From: Viscum album
Lineage: Eukaryota > Streptophyta > Magnoliopsida > Santalales > Viscaceae
NCBI GenBank assembly: GCA_963277665.1
Contig: OY728128.1
Coordinates: 1,870,490,988 to 1,870,554,987, forward strand
DNA: 64,000 nt
Direction: 5' to 3'
Shown here: positions 1 through 11,352 of the stretch, piece after piece
Layout: the number at the start of each line of letters is the position of its first letter
Position numbering within the stretch: position 1 is the stretch's first letter
The notes under the pieces: generated by a model
The model's input: the letters and a program-made list of their open reading frames with translations, nothing else
Databases searched by the model: none
Told to the model about the DNA's origin: nothing
Program-made: the position numbers and the translations under genes

Positions 1-243
1 GACATAGAGTAAGGAATTCCCTAATCCATATTTCTGGGTAGTGGGGCCTTATTGTTTTAATATTTTTTTATGAGATAGATGGCAAAGATGTGTTCTTGGA
101 TGTCAGGGATTTCACTCTAGTTTTTGAACAATGCATGGGTGGTTTTTCCCTGAGAGGTATCTTATGGGGTGGTTGTTCAGACCCCTCTTTTCCAAGTTTA
201 GTATTAAATTATTAGGGATGAGAATATTTTGAAAGGTATCTAA
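1..243 (+). other. 3' internal tail of an upstream Tekay-like (family B) copy
   Basis: This stretch aligns by eye with the segment just before the second B LTR (about 19480-19729) and, more distantly, with the segment before the 3' LTR of element A (about 41759-41960). Shared phrases include the 'gacat...ccctaatccat' start and the 'gagaggtatct' type run just before the LTR. It is therefore the untranslated 3' end of an element whose body lies before the window. The purine-rich run before position 244 is the likely second-strand primer region, though it is not a clean polypurine tract. Confidence 0.7.
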
Positions 244-346
244 TGTAATGACATGGATTTTCCTAGGTCATTCCTTTTAAAAAATCTAGTGCTTGTGGTG
301 TTATTGGGGGTCGTAGTGGTTTGTTTCGGGAGTTTTTCAAAAATCC

Positions 347-495
347 AGTTTCACCAAATGGTTTCACTGAAATGGTGCCACTATAACAGTCGCACACCAA
401 AAATATGGCATCTTAATGGTGGAACTATAGTAGTCACACACTGAAATGGTGTCACTGTAATGGTCTCACACCAAAACAGTGGCACACCAAACGAT
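347..495 (+). repeat. Degenerate ~30 bp tandem repeats in LTR1
   Basis: A run of imperfect units built on the words 'aaatggtg', 'cactataa' and 'tcgcacacc'. The matching place in LTR2 (19845-20075) has clearly more units. The array starts about 100 bp inside the LTR. Confidence 0.65.
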
Positions 496-2015
496 ATCTC
501 ACCCTTTTCCAAATTTCTAGTTTCCTAGGTTTTTCCAGTTTCACCCCTCTAACATTTTATTTGATGTAAACCAAGTTTAAATCCTTTTTGGCTGTTTTTA
601 AGGTCATTTAAAATTATATTAATTATAACGTTAATATCTTAATGCTCAAGGGACTTTGAGATATTCAAACTGCATGATCTTGTCCATGATCCCATAGTAA
701 TGAATTTTGAAACTGTTCTTCCATTAATATTGGATCTGGCTCTTCAAAGCTGGGATCTTTCCTTTCTAGTATGTTTCTATTCTCTTATGGTGCGCCTAGA
801 GCCTTCCTCTATAGACGATTCATGTGCCTATTCTATATCCCTCTCATGCACAGTTTTCTTGGATTTTCATACTACTTACACGATCCCCTGTTCTTTGCGC
901 AAGGAATATTTTTGGTCACTTATTGTTTCACATAGGGATTCTTCTACCTCTCTTTATTTGTGTATCATGAAAGTGGGTGTACTAATGATTCTTTGTGAAT
1001 AATGGGTGAATAAATTTCTGAGATAAGTAATAAAAAAGGGTGGGATGTGATGATCAAAGGATTACATGGGTCAATGAAATAACGACAGGGAAGTGATGAT
1101 GTTATGAATGTTGTTTTAATTTTAATCCAAGAACCTTATTTTCAATTGTATGGGATGTAAGGCCTTCTAAAAATCATGGTTATTAGTGGTCCTTTCTTGC
1201 GCACTGGTGGTGTTCTTTTTGTTTTTGTTGTGATGTTTGATAAATGGTTATAACATGAAATCTTCTTAATCTTGTACACGTGGTTAAATGAAATGGATTC
1301 CCAGGATGAAAAACCTATGTGGTCACCCCTTTTTATCAAAGTGGATTTAAAGAATAGTGTTTAACAAATCTGAATACATCCTATTTGATAGGTCTAGTTG
1401 TGTGATGTGTTCTGTTGGGTTTTGTAACCTTATGTGGGTTGTATGGTGATACTATTTAGAGAATGGTTGTGGGTGCAAGGGTGGATAGAGGAGTTAGTCA
1501 TGTGAATGGTAAAGGGTATGTTTGTGCAGCGTGGCTGCTATTTGGTGGTGTTTTATTGTGGTATTTGTGTATGGGGTGGTACAAGAGGTGTGGTGGAATC
1601 TCATTTTGAGAGATTAATTCATTGTGTAATGAATAGACTTGTTATGAAGCAGGATCACATCTGGTTAGTGGTTGGGAAGTGGGGCTACAGGACTAGGTTG
1701 TGTCATGTTTTCATGTTTTTGGGGGTGTTGGGTGTGGTTTTGTTGTTCAGTGGGGCTGCCCATTCTAGTTGTGAGAGGATGATTGAGCTAGATAACATTG
1801 ATGAATGACAATTGGCAGCGGTTGAATGGGTGTCTAGGAAAAAGGTGGTTTATAGTGGGACTACAGTTTGGTTTCTCTATTTTGTTTTTGTGAATGGGTG
1901 TTAAAATGGATTTCCATACCTTGATCCCTACTTCCTTGTTTTCCTTGGCAGTGTTTAGTGTCCTTTATCCTTCTGAAAACTGTTGCAGATGTTGTTCTTG
2001 GTAGTTGCTCCGGAG

Positions 2016-2020
2016 AGCGC
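2016..2020. other. Left target-site duplication of element C (AGCGC)
   Basis: AGCGC here pairs with AGTGC at 13082-13086. The uninterrupted site in LTR2 reads AGTGC at 21585-21589. The single difference is a CG/TG change, as expected from deamination at a methylated CpG. Confidence 0.75.
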
Positions 2021-3749
2021 TAATTAGCCAATAAAAATACATATTCTAATTACATTTTAATGATATTAAATGTTCATTTTTTATCTTATGGGCCTAAGTT
2101 AGTGGATTTTAATTTTGAACATCCATTCTTATAATTTGTGCACTTCATGCCTAATGTATACCAATTTAGGCCCAATGATTCATCTAATTTTAAGGATTGT
2201 AATTATCTATATTTTAATTTGATATTTTTGGAACTGTATCTAAACTTAAATATGAACATTTTTCATTCAGGGATCAATGGAGAATTCATAAAGGATGCTG
2301 GAGATATTTGGTGATGAAAGGAAAGAATTCTGGAGAAGGCAGATTGGACACCAGCCCACTGATGAGAATTTGGGACCCACAATACAAACCCAATGAAGCC
2401 CAAATTTTGTGGGATGCTAGAATACATATATAGAAACAAATAATTATTCAGGATCTAGTGCTAATTAGGCCTCCATGATGGAAATTAAAATGGCCCAAAT
2501 AGAATATCAAAATCTGGGCCAGAATCTGTGGCCCAGAATATTATCCCACTAAATCGGACATAAATCCAGATTCAGAACTCCAAATGGGCCCATATTTACA
2601 GGAGGTTAGGAGAAATCTAGAGATCCATTTTCTTCTTCTATATCCCACTCTAATTCGGCCATCAATAAGGTAATTCAGGCACGTCTGTTCGGTGGTTGCA
2701 AGCTAGCTGCCACCTTGGGTCAAGAGTGGAAAACTCCAAGTTCCACAAGCTTTCCACCACCCTAGGCCTACCATAATCAAGGGCGGTGATTTGTACTATT
2801 GGAGGCTCAACCCAAGACTCCCAAAATTCCTATTTAAGGCAGTGTTGGTGGAGGAGTTTATCATCCTTTCGAGCTTTCTTTCATTGTAATGTTATGCTTC
2901 AATTTTGTTGTCTCAAGTTTGTCTTTCACATGTAAGTTGTTTTAATTCATCCTAGTTTCTTAATAAAAGTTCTTCTTATACTATTATTCTATTCCTATCC
3001 ATATCACTTTGATACTGTTACCTAAAGGTGTGAATTTAATCACACCAAACCTTGTGAAATTATTCACACAATGGTGGAGTGGTCATTTTATTTTTATTAT
3101 TTTCTTTACTTCTTCAATTCCTCCCTCATGAGTCTACTTCCCACTTCCATTGGAACCATAGCATAAATGGAGGGATAACCCACTTATGGGTTGATCAAAG
3201 GGAGTATCAATGGTCTGGATTGGATGTTATTTATCACCCCATTAATGTATAATCACTTCTTTTAATTGAGAATTTTGTTTGAAGATCTTTAAACTCCTTT
3301 ATCCTTGTTGAATTTAAGGCCACACACTTTAAGTTCCAATTCGAACATTTACCTTGAAGTGCTCAAAACTTTGATCCTTCAAGTGTATAAGTGATTAGTA
3401 TTAAAGGGTGTAGGTATTAAACCAGTAAGTGATGATGTTGTTTGATCTTCTTAAATTAACCCATCTCAAATATAAGAAATTGAAATAGTTGAAAAAGAAT
3501 TTCATCCAATCCACCCCGAGCCATAACCTAGGATCAACTCATTCTTTTAAATTGAATTCACTTAAATTTGTTAGTTATCCTTTAAAACCATCTAAAATAA
3601 ACCCAATTTTGTTACTTCATAGCCAAAAGCAGTCCATAGAATGTGCGTGTCTATATATCGCTTCTTAGGTCTCTGAGGAATCGACAACCCAATCTAGACT
3701 ACAAGGAAAGTTCTACATTCTTCTCTTGGGTACATTTGAGCGTGAATCA
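2021..3749 (+). repeat. Element C 5' LTR
   Basis: Matches 11353-13081 along its full length and is exactly as long. The ends are TA...CA here and TG...AA in the 3' copy, so each LTR has lost one base of the canonical TG...CA ends. A TATTTAA box lies at 2831 and AATAAA at 2962; these could be promoter and poly(A) signals. There is no coding content. Confidence 0.85.
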
Positions 3750-3754
3750 AATTT

Positions 3755-3772
3755 TGGCACCGTTGTTGGGTA
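3755..3772 (+). other. Element C primer-binding site
   Basis: TGGCACCGTTGTTGGGTA lies 5 bp after the LTR end. It matches the Athila-type tRNA-Asp primer site (TGGCGCCGTTGCCGGGGA), with differences that are all G-to-A or C-to-T. Confidence 0.75.
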
Positions 3773-3876
3773 CCCAAATAATTCATCTCAACACCCATTC
3801 TATTCTCCCCCATTTCTTCTATTATCACCCAAGATCTCTTATCTATTCCCTTTCTCGTTTTTTTTTCTTTTGGCGC

Positions 3877-5220
3877 ATGTCCGCCTACACTCGTGATCAA
3901 TCAAACCGTCTAGTTAGGGTGGATAGTCATGGGGTTGGGGAGTCAAGTACACCAAGGGAAATATTTCCATTATATCATAATCTTCATAATACTCCAGAGT
4001 CAAACATTGAGCCCATTTCAATGGAAGGTCTTCAAAGAAACCAACTCATAAACCTAGGTAGGAACCAAAATGGAAACCCAAATGAGGCAGCCCCAAACTT
4101 GGGGAATACAGTTGATCAAACCAGGAATGACTACCTCACACCTACCTGGACCAATTCCCCCTCATGCATTAGACACAATTCCTTAAGTGATTCCAACTAC
4201 ATCTTTAAACCCCATGTCTTAAACCACCTTCCCACATTCCATGGAATGGAGTCTGAGATGCCCTACCTTCACATTAAGGAGTTCAATGACATTATTGAAA
4301 CCATGTGTCCCCCACATAAACTAAAATCAGATAAGATGAGGCTATTTCCTTTTTCTTTAAAGGATCGAGCTAAAAATTTTCTAAACAATTTGAGACCATC
4401 ATCCATAAACTCTTGGGACCAACTAAAAAGAGAATTCTACAAAAAATACTTTCCCCACCACAAAACAATTGCACTTAAAAAGAGTATCCAAAACTTTTTG
4501 GAAAAAGAGGGAGAGTCATTCTATGAAACATGGGAGAGGTTCAAAGACACTCTAAACATGGTTCCACACCATGGTTTTTCTAAACCTGAACAAGTGATAA
4601 TTTTCTATGAGGGGTTGGGTCCGGGGAACAAACAATTCATTGACATGATGTGTAATGAAACCTTTAAAAACAAAGCCCCAAATGATGCTTACGAGTATCT
4701 GGAAATCCTTGCTGAACAAAACCAAACATGGGGAACTTCACCATATTATGAAAATCCACAAAGAACTATTAGAATTCATACACTTAGAGAAGATTAAAGC
4801 CTTAGGGCTAAACTTGTAGCACTCTCTAGGAAGTTTGAAGAGATAGACCTTAGGAAAGTCCATGAAATCCAAACTATAGACCATGTTTGCACAATTTGTG
4901 ATAAACATGACCATAAGACAGAAAACTGCCCAACCATTCCATCCATCAAGGATGTTCTTTTAGGAGGACCCACAGTGGAAGTAAATGCTTTGAACTTTCA
5001 AAAGCCTCAATACCAAAACAACTTCAACCCAAGGTATAATGACCACCCATGCTTCTGCTGGAAAGATAACCAACAACCTAGCCAACCACAGGGAAAAAAT
5101 CCTTACCCCATCAGAACTACCAAACCCATAACCAGTTCCAAACCCAACCTATCCAATACCAACATCCATCAGTCCATTTTCAACAAACCATCCCACCTCC
5201 AAAATATCCCCCTAGGATAA
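3877..5220 (+). pseudogene. gag: Element C gag (decayed)
   Basis: Capsid/nucleocapsid precursor of an Athila-like element. I take the start at ATG 3877 because the upstream open frame lies in the LTR and primer site. The retrotransposon gag core runs from about 4200 to 4720 (motifs KEFNDIIETMCPP, SLKDRAKNFLNNL, GESFYETWERFKD). A TAA at 4795-4797 interrupts the frame, but the same frame continues and encodes a complete CX2CX4HX4C zinc knuckle at about 4885-4930 (CTICDKHDHKTENC), then a Q/N/P-rich tail to the TAA at 5218. The knuckle, which would bind genomic RNA, lies beyond the stop, so the product would lack it. Confidence 0.8.
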
Positions 5221-5285
5221 ACCAATCTTCTCAAGCACCAACCCAAACTATTTCAAAAAGACTACTAGAACAACTGTGCAAACAA

Positions 5286-6185
5286 ATGGAAAGAATGAAC
5301 TTGGAAGTCTCTTCCCTAAAACAAGAACTTCAAACCATCAAAACTGGAAAGGCACCCATGCCTACTCAGGCGGTACCATCCTCAAATTCAAGGGGAGAGT
5401 CAAGTTGTACTCAAACAAATCATGAACAACTAAAGGCTGTGACTGTTTTAAGAAGTGGGAAATCAATTGAGAAACCTGAAAAAATAAGTCAGAAACCATG
5501 TGAAGCTTCAAAATCTAATAAAATTTCAAATGAACCACAAGATCAAACTGAGGAAACTGATTACAATGTGAATGAAACAACTCTTTAACAAAAAACCCCA
5601 CAACTTGCACCATTTCCTCAACGCATGAGGGAGAAAACCAAGCTTGAATTAAGTGAAACATTGAGGGAAATCTTCTCACAAGTCAAGTTAAAAATTCCCC
5701 TTCTCGATTCAATCCAAACCATACCTTCCTACTCAAAGTACCTTAAGGACTTTTTCACTTTTAAAAGAAAATTTTCACATAAAAACCAAGTCCTTTTGGC
5801 AGCTAATGTGAGTACCACCATTCAAGGGACCATTCATCCTAATTTGAAAGACCTGAATTTCCCTTACATCAATGTTGAACTAGGAGAGAGAAAAGTTGCC
5901 AAGCCCTTGTGTGACCTAGGTGATAGTGTCAATCTCATCCCATATGTTGTGTACTACCAGTTAGGCTTAGAAGAGCTCCAACCCACATCTGTCACACTTC
6001 AACTTGCTGATCGTAGCATTAGGGTTCCAAAGGGGATTTTAAAGGACGTTCTGGTAAAGGTTGAAAACTTCATCTACCATGCTGACTTCATTGTCCTTGA
6101 CAACCACCCAAACTTAGGAAATAAGGAACAAACCCCAATCATCCTTGGTCATCCCTTCCTTGCAAAAATAAACTCTGTTATCTGA
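5286..6185 (+). pseudogene. pol: Element C protease region
   Basis: This lies in a different frame from gag and carries a stop at 5586. The second part (5625-6185) is the aspartic protease: CDLGDSVNLIPY contains the active-site DLG triad, with Asp where the family usually has Ala (DLGAS). It is followed by LQLADRSIRVPKG and by ILGHPFL near the end, the usual retropepsin landmarks of Athila elements. The frame ends with TGA at 6183. The same frame reopens downstream in the RT part. Confidence 0.75.
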
Positions 6186-6485
6186 GTCTGAAATGGGAAC
6201 ATGACCATCACCTTTGGAAACATGAGTCTAGACTTGAACATCTATAATACAGGCTCAAAAATAGGGGATGAGGAGGACATTCATTAAGTAAACATGATAG
6301 GAAGTATTGATAATGAATCCATAGAACATCAAGAAATATTTGATGGATGTTTAAGTTAGTATTAGATTGATTTCCTTTGTTCACATGAAGGAAGTTTATC
6401 TCATTGGCTTGAATCATTTTCAAATTTCTCTTACGATGAAGTCTTAGGTCCAACAATCAGTGAAACCTTTCAGGAAACCACTTTC

Positions 6486-8210
6486 ATGGAGACCACTCCA
6501 ACTTCATTCCCTGAATCTAATCAAGCCAATCTAGTAGTTGAACCTTCTACATGTGGGGAATCAATCCTATCTAAAACTCTAGGAAACAAAATTGATCTTG
6601 ATCCAATGTCCCAATATTCTGCTGAAATTATAAACCAACCTGATCTTGAATTGAAGGAACTTCCCGCTGCACTCAAGTATGCCTTCCTAGGGGACAATCA
6701 CACACATCCTATTGTCATTTCTTCTTCTCTTGAAGCCAATCATGAGAGGATGATTCTATATGTCTTTAGGAAACATAAGAAAGCCATTGGTTGGACCCTG
6801 TCAAATATTCCTGGGATTATCCCACTTATCGGGACTCATAGGATTATTCTAGAATCTGATTCAAAGCCAGGTTGTCAACCTCAACAGTGATTCAATCCTA
6901 ATCTCATGGAGGTAGTAAGGAAGGAACTTCTAAAATTGTTAAAAGCTGGTATCATATATCCCATATCTAAGAGTGAGTGGGTCAGCCCAATCCAAGTAGT
7001 TCCCAAGAAGACGGGAATCACAGTGATAACCAATAAGGATAGAGAGATTCTTACAACTATAGTGAGTAGTGGTTGGAGAGTCTTCATCGACTATAGGAAG
7101 CTAAAATCATTTACCAAGAAGAACCATTTCCCCTTACCATTCATTAACCAAGTCCTTGAGAGAGTGGCATGTCTTTCCTTCTACTATTTCTTAGATGGGT
7201 ACTCTGGGTACAATCAGATTGAGGTATCCCTAGAGGATCAAGGGAAGACTACATTCACCTGTCCATTTGGCACCTTTTCCTTCAAACTCATGCCTTTCGG
7301 GTTATGCAATGCCCCTGGAACCTTCCAGCGGTGCATGATGGGAATCTTCCCAGATATGGTAAGGGATTTTCTTGAGGTCTTCATGGATGACATCTCTATG
7401 TTTGGGGATACATTTGAGGTATGTATAAGGAATGTGGAGAGAGTCTTGTCAAGATATAAAGAAAAGAATCTGCTCCTAAACTAGGAAAAATGTCATTTCA
7501 TGGTTAAAGAGGGACTAGTTCTAGGCTATCTGGTCTCAGGTAGGGGGATTGAAGTTGATAAATCCAAGGTTGACATCATTTGTCACCTTCCATCACCCAA
7601 AATTGTCAAGGAAGTGAGGTCTTTTTTAGGGCATGCTGGTTTCTATAGAAGATTCATCAAGGACTTTAGTTCAATATCTCATCCCCTTTGTGCTCTCCTA
7701 GTAAAGTATGCTCTATTTGTTTGGACAGAAAGCTGTGAGGGTTCATTCTCAACCCTCAAATCCTCTCTCACCTCTCCTCCCATTATGAAATATCCAAATT
7801 GTAACCTTCCTTTCGAACTTATGTGTGATGCCAGTGACTTTGCTGTAGGAGATGTGTTAGGACAACATTTCAATAAAACTCATTTTGTCATTGCTTATGC
7901 AAGAAAGTCCTTAAATGATGCCCAAATCAACTACACCACCTCTGAAAAGGAGTTACTTTCTATTGTGTTTTCCTTATAAAAGTTTAGGTCCTACCTCTTG
8001 GGATCCCCCATCACTGTGTTCACTGACCATTCTGCACTAAAATACCTCTTCCAAAAGCAAGATGCCAAGGCTAGACTAATTAGGTGGGTCCTTCTCTTAC
8101 AAGAATTTGAACTCACATTGAAGGATAAAAAGGGTGTTGAAAATGTTGTAGTTGATCACCTCTCTAGGATGGAATTCAAAGACAACTTCAAATCACCTTT
8201 TTGTGTCTGA
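6486..8210 (+). pseudogene. pol: Element C reverse transcriptase - RNase H
   Basis: One reading frame with stops at about 6888, 7482 and 7977. RT landmarks in order: the linker ending GWTLSNIPGI, WRVFIDYRKLKSFTKKNHFP, FLDGYSGYNQI, FGTFSFKLMPFGLCNAPGTF, and the catalytic box FMDDISMFGD. The connection domain has SFLGHAGFYRRFI. RNase H has LMCDASDFAVG, ARKSLNDAQINYTTSEKE and [11 protein letters not shown], ending in VDHLSRME. The catalytic Asp residues that I can see are kept, so decay has come mainly from stop codons rather than loss of motifs. Confidence 0.85.
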
Positions 8211-9488
8211 TTCATTTCCAGATGAACACCTATACTCTATGAGTGACTGCCCTTGGTATGCTGACATAGCCAATTTCTTAGTTACAGGAGTCATTCTAAA
8301 ATTCTTAGGGACTCAAGCTCGAAGGAAATTCCTTTCTGATGTTAGACACTATGTGTTTGATGATCCATACCTCTATAAGTTCTGCCCTGACCAAGTCATT
8401 GAAAGGTATGTCCCAGAATCTAAACAAGAGTTCATCCTTAAATTTTATCATAGTGAGGCATGTGGAGGTCACTTTTCCTCTAAGAAAACATCTTCTAAGA
8501 TTCTTCAGTGTGGTATCTTCTGGCCCACCCTCTCAAGGGACTCCTACACATTTGGTCAAAGTTGTCCTAAGTGTCAACAAGTAGGGTCAATCACAAAAAG
8601 GAATCAAATTCTACTCACTCTCGTCTTAGTGGTTGAAATCTTTGACTGTTAGGGAATCGATTTCATGGGTCCCTTCCCAAACTCTAGGGGATACCTCTAC
8701 ATCCTCTTAGTTGTTGATTATGTCTCAAAATGGGTTGAATCCATTCCCACCAAGTCTAATGACCATCATGTTGTGATCTGATTTCTTAAAGAGCACGTAT
8801 TTTCTCGATTTGGAATTCCTATGGCTATAATCAGTGACCGAGGAACCCATTTCTATAACCGTCCATTCTCTTCACTCATGTCTAAGTATGGGATTTCCCA
8901 CAAGGTTTCCATTGCATACCATCCTCAAACCAATGGTCAAGCTGAGTTAGAAAATAGGGAGATTAAGAATATTCTTGAAAAAACTATCAATCTTTCTAGG
9001 AAATATTGGTCCAAGAAACTCTTGGATGATCTTTGGGAATATCTACAACATATAAACCCATCCTAGGAATGTCACCATATAGGTTGGTTTATGGAAAAGC
9101 ATGCCATTTACCTACTGAAATTGAGCATAAGTCTTTTTGGGCAATTAAGAAAAAAAATTATGACCTCTCATTGGCTGGAACAAAAAGGAAATTAGATCTC
9201 AATGAACTTTAGGAACTAAGGATGGAGGCTTATGAAAATTCAATGATCAATAAAGCTAGAGTTAAAGCCTGTCAATCTAGGAATATCAAAGTCGAACATT
9301 TTGAACCAGGAAAATTTGTGCTCTTGTATAGTTCAAAACTTCATTTACACCCAGGAAAGTTATGGTCTAGATAGTTAGGTCCTTTCATAGTGCATCATGT
9401 GTACCCCCATGGGGCAGTAGAGATTCAAGATCCCATAAGTGGTTACATTTTCAAGGTCAATGGTCAAAGGATAAAACCATTCATTTAA
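8152..9488 (+). pseudogene. pol: Element C integrase
   Basis: A frameshift near 8200 moves the frame relative to RNase H. The HHCC zinc finger is visible (FYHSEACGGHFSSKK, then CPKCQQVG). Stops follow at 8650 and 8779. The catalytic core keeps SDRGTHF (second Asp) and [16 protein letters not shown] (Glu). Another frameshift near 9045 moves the frame to GMSPYRLVYGKACHLP, and the C-terminal part ends with TAA at 9486-9488 after stops near 9210 and 9373. No chromodomain is seen, as expected for this lineage. Confidence 0.8.
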
Positions 9489-11352
9489 TCATTCAATAAA
9501 CAAGAAACAGAGGTTGAGTTAACTAAGCCGACCTATGAACTAGAAAAAAAATTGATAGATTTAAGATCCATGTCAGGATAACATCGTTAAAAATCACTGC
9601 ATGGGAGGCAACCCATGGTTTTCAAGTTTCCAATCATTTTGTTGTTTTAATCAAATTTATATTTTAAATAGGATTAATGAATCATTTTGATATTTAAAAA
9701 TACAAAAAATAGATTATTGACATGTTCTTCTATTATGAGTATGGATGGGTATGAAAGAGGAGCGACATATTCATCTGTGTCACGTAGTGTGATCCTTGAG
9801 TAATACCTTACCCAGAAATTTAAAAAGAATACAATGTATCATCGGTTCATTTTATTTTATGTTTTTGTTGGTTAAAATAAAAAATATATATAATAATAAT
9901 AAAAATAAAATTAAAAGGCCACATCGTAGGTCATGGGGCAAACCCCGTCACAACCGGCAAAGCCGTGGGGACTCGAACCTGGGACCAAAGGGAGGCATGA
10001 GTGTGCGCTTACCACTGACCTACAGCTTATTGTGCTTCCTTATTCTATAATTTTTATATATATACTTTTATTTTATTTAAAATATATATATATATATATA
10101 TATTGTATTGTTTATTTTTTTTCATTTCCTTTTTCCACTAGGGAACTCTGCAAGTGACATGGATATCAAAGGAATAAATTGGAACTGCAAGAACTTCAAA
10201 TTCAACCACCAGGTGACTTTATTCCATGATCCTCATATTTCAATTTCCGTTTTGAACTTCCCTTATCTGCCTCTACTCATTCTAAATTTTATTTTCTTCA
10301 AACACTGGGGATGGTGTTATTTTAAGTTAGGGGAGATGAAATAAAAAAAATTGCTTTTGTGTAAAAAAATATTTGAAAAAAATATGTGTAAATAGAGGTA
10401 AAATTATTTAAACATTTAAAATGGTAATACACATTGCACACTTTGAAACTGAATATCAAATAATTTAGTATGCCCCGATTCTGATTTCAATCCTTATATA
10501 ATTTCATGAGCATTGATTTTGGAAAGTGTGGCTGTCTAATGTGATATTTCATCGTTTATATTTTCGTCCAAATAAAAAAAGATCACAATGCATGTCCTTT
10601 GGATAGTGGGGTATTAGTTTGAGTTCATGGGATCCCCCAGATAAATAGCATAGGTTTGGTAATCATTTTAGTTTTAATATGAGTATTCAATAAAGAAAAA
10701 AAACAATAAATTTGCGCGTAGAGAAATGAAATGACCAAATGTGTGCCTTTTGGAACTTGGGGATTGTGACTCTATAGTTGTCTGACCCAGAGTTAGTAAT
10801 TTTATCTCTATTTTTGGTAATTTGATTTTTTTTATTGAGTTAACTCGAGATGATGCCCGAGTATGTGGGCTTCACTTGGTGCCCTAAGGTCTTTGAGCCT
10901 GGGAGTCATTGGAAAAGTCTCGCTACAGGAGTTGACTCTTTTGAGTGTAATTTCAATTACCATGGAAAAATTGCAAAAAAAACAAAAAAAATACAATAAT
11001 TTTTTTTTGAATACTCATATTAATATTGAAATGTGATTCCACCTAGCACTTCCATCATTTCCCTCTTTAATAAAGATGATCCCCCATGTCTAATGTGATG
11101 CACAACACATCATCACTCTTAATTGATATTGGATGAAATATGGCGATGAATTTGAACAAAGGAATGAGCTTGGGATTAGGATCTGCTTATGAAAATATCT
11201 TGTATTAAAATATTTTTATGGGTTTCATGATTGTTTGTTATAAGGGTTTTTGGTGATCATTGTGTATTAAATTGTTTTTGGAAAAGGGAATTTTAATACC
11301 ATATTTTTGAGATACATTTTTATCGGGACTAGAAAATCTCAAGTTGGAGGTG
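9489..11352 (+). other. Element C 3' non-coding spacer
   Basis: About 1.86 kb between pol and the 3' LTR with no conserved frame. It is AT-rich, has a TA-dinucleotide run at about 10083-10103 and holds a SINE-like piece (next entry). Such a spacer, sometimes with an env-like frame, is usual in Athila elements; I see no env-like protein here. The bases before 11353 (GTTGGAGG) are a weak polypurine candidate. Confidence 0.6.
9917..10027 (-). mobile_element. tRNA-derived SINE-like fragment
   Basis: On the minus strand there is an A-box-like GGTCAGTGGTAAGCGC (about 10004-10019) and, some 26 bases on, a perfect pol III B box GGTTCGAGTCCC (9968-9979). The T-stem and acceptor stem do not pair, so this is not a functional tRNA. 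It is followed by a GC-rich body with a GGGG-CAAA-CCCC palindrome and a T/A-rich tail toward 9900. GC content is sharply higher than in the surrounding spacer. I could not find clear target-site duplications. Confidence 0.55.

Larger units (their letters stand above)
244..2020 (+). mobile_element. Family B LTR1, first part (interrupted LTR)
   Basis: Starts TGTAATGAC, as the second B LTR does at 19730, and follows it closely, including the 'cttggatttt' and 'ccttccttgttttccttgg' landmarks, until the match breaks at 2020, where element C begins. The match resumes at 13087. Together the two parts make about 3.13 kb, against 3.21 kb for LTR2. It is non-coding; short open frames inside it are not conserved between the two LTRs. 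The order LTR1 - internal - LTR2, with another internal tail to the left of LTR1, means LTR1 is shared by two tandem copies. Confidence 0.8.

Noticed and set aside
1506..1808. 100-codon frame in the B LTR
   Set aside because: Not conserved in the second LTR copy (21060-21380), so not a gene.
9917..10027. Functional tRNA gene on the minus strand
   Set aside because: B box is perfect, but T-stem and acceptor stem do not pair and no anticodon arm is recognisable.
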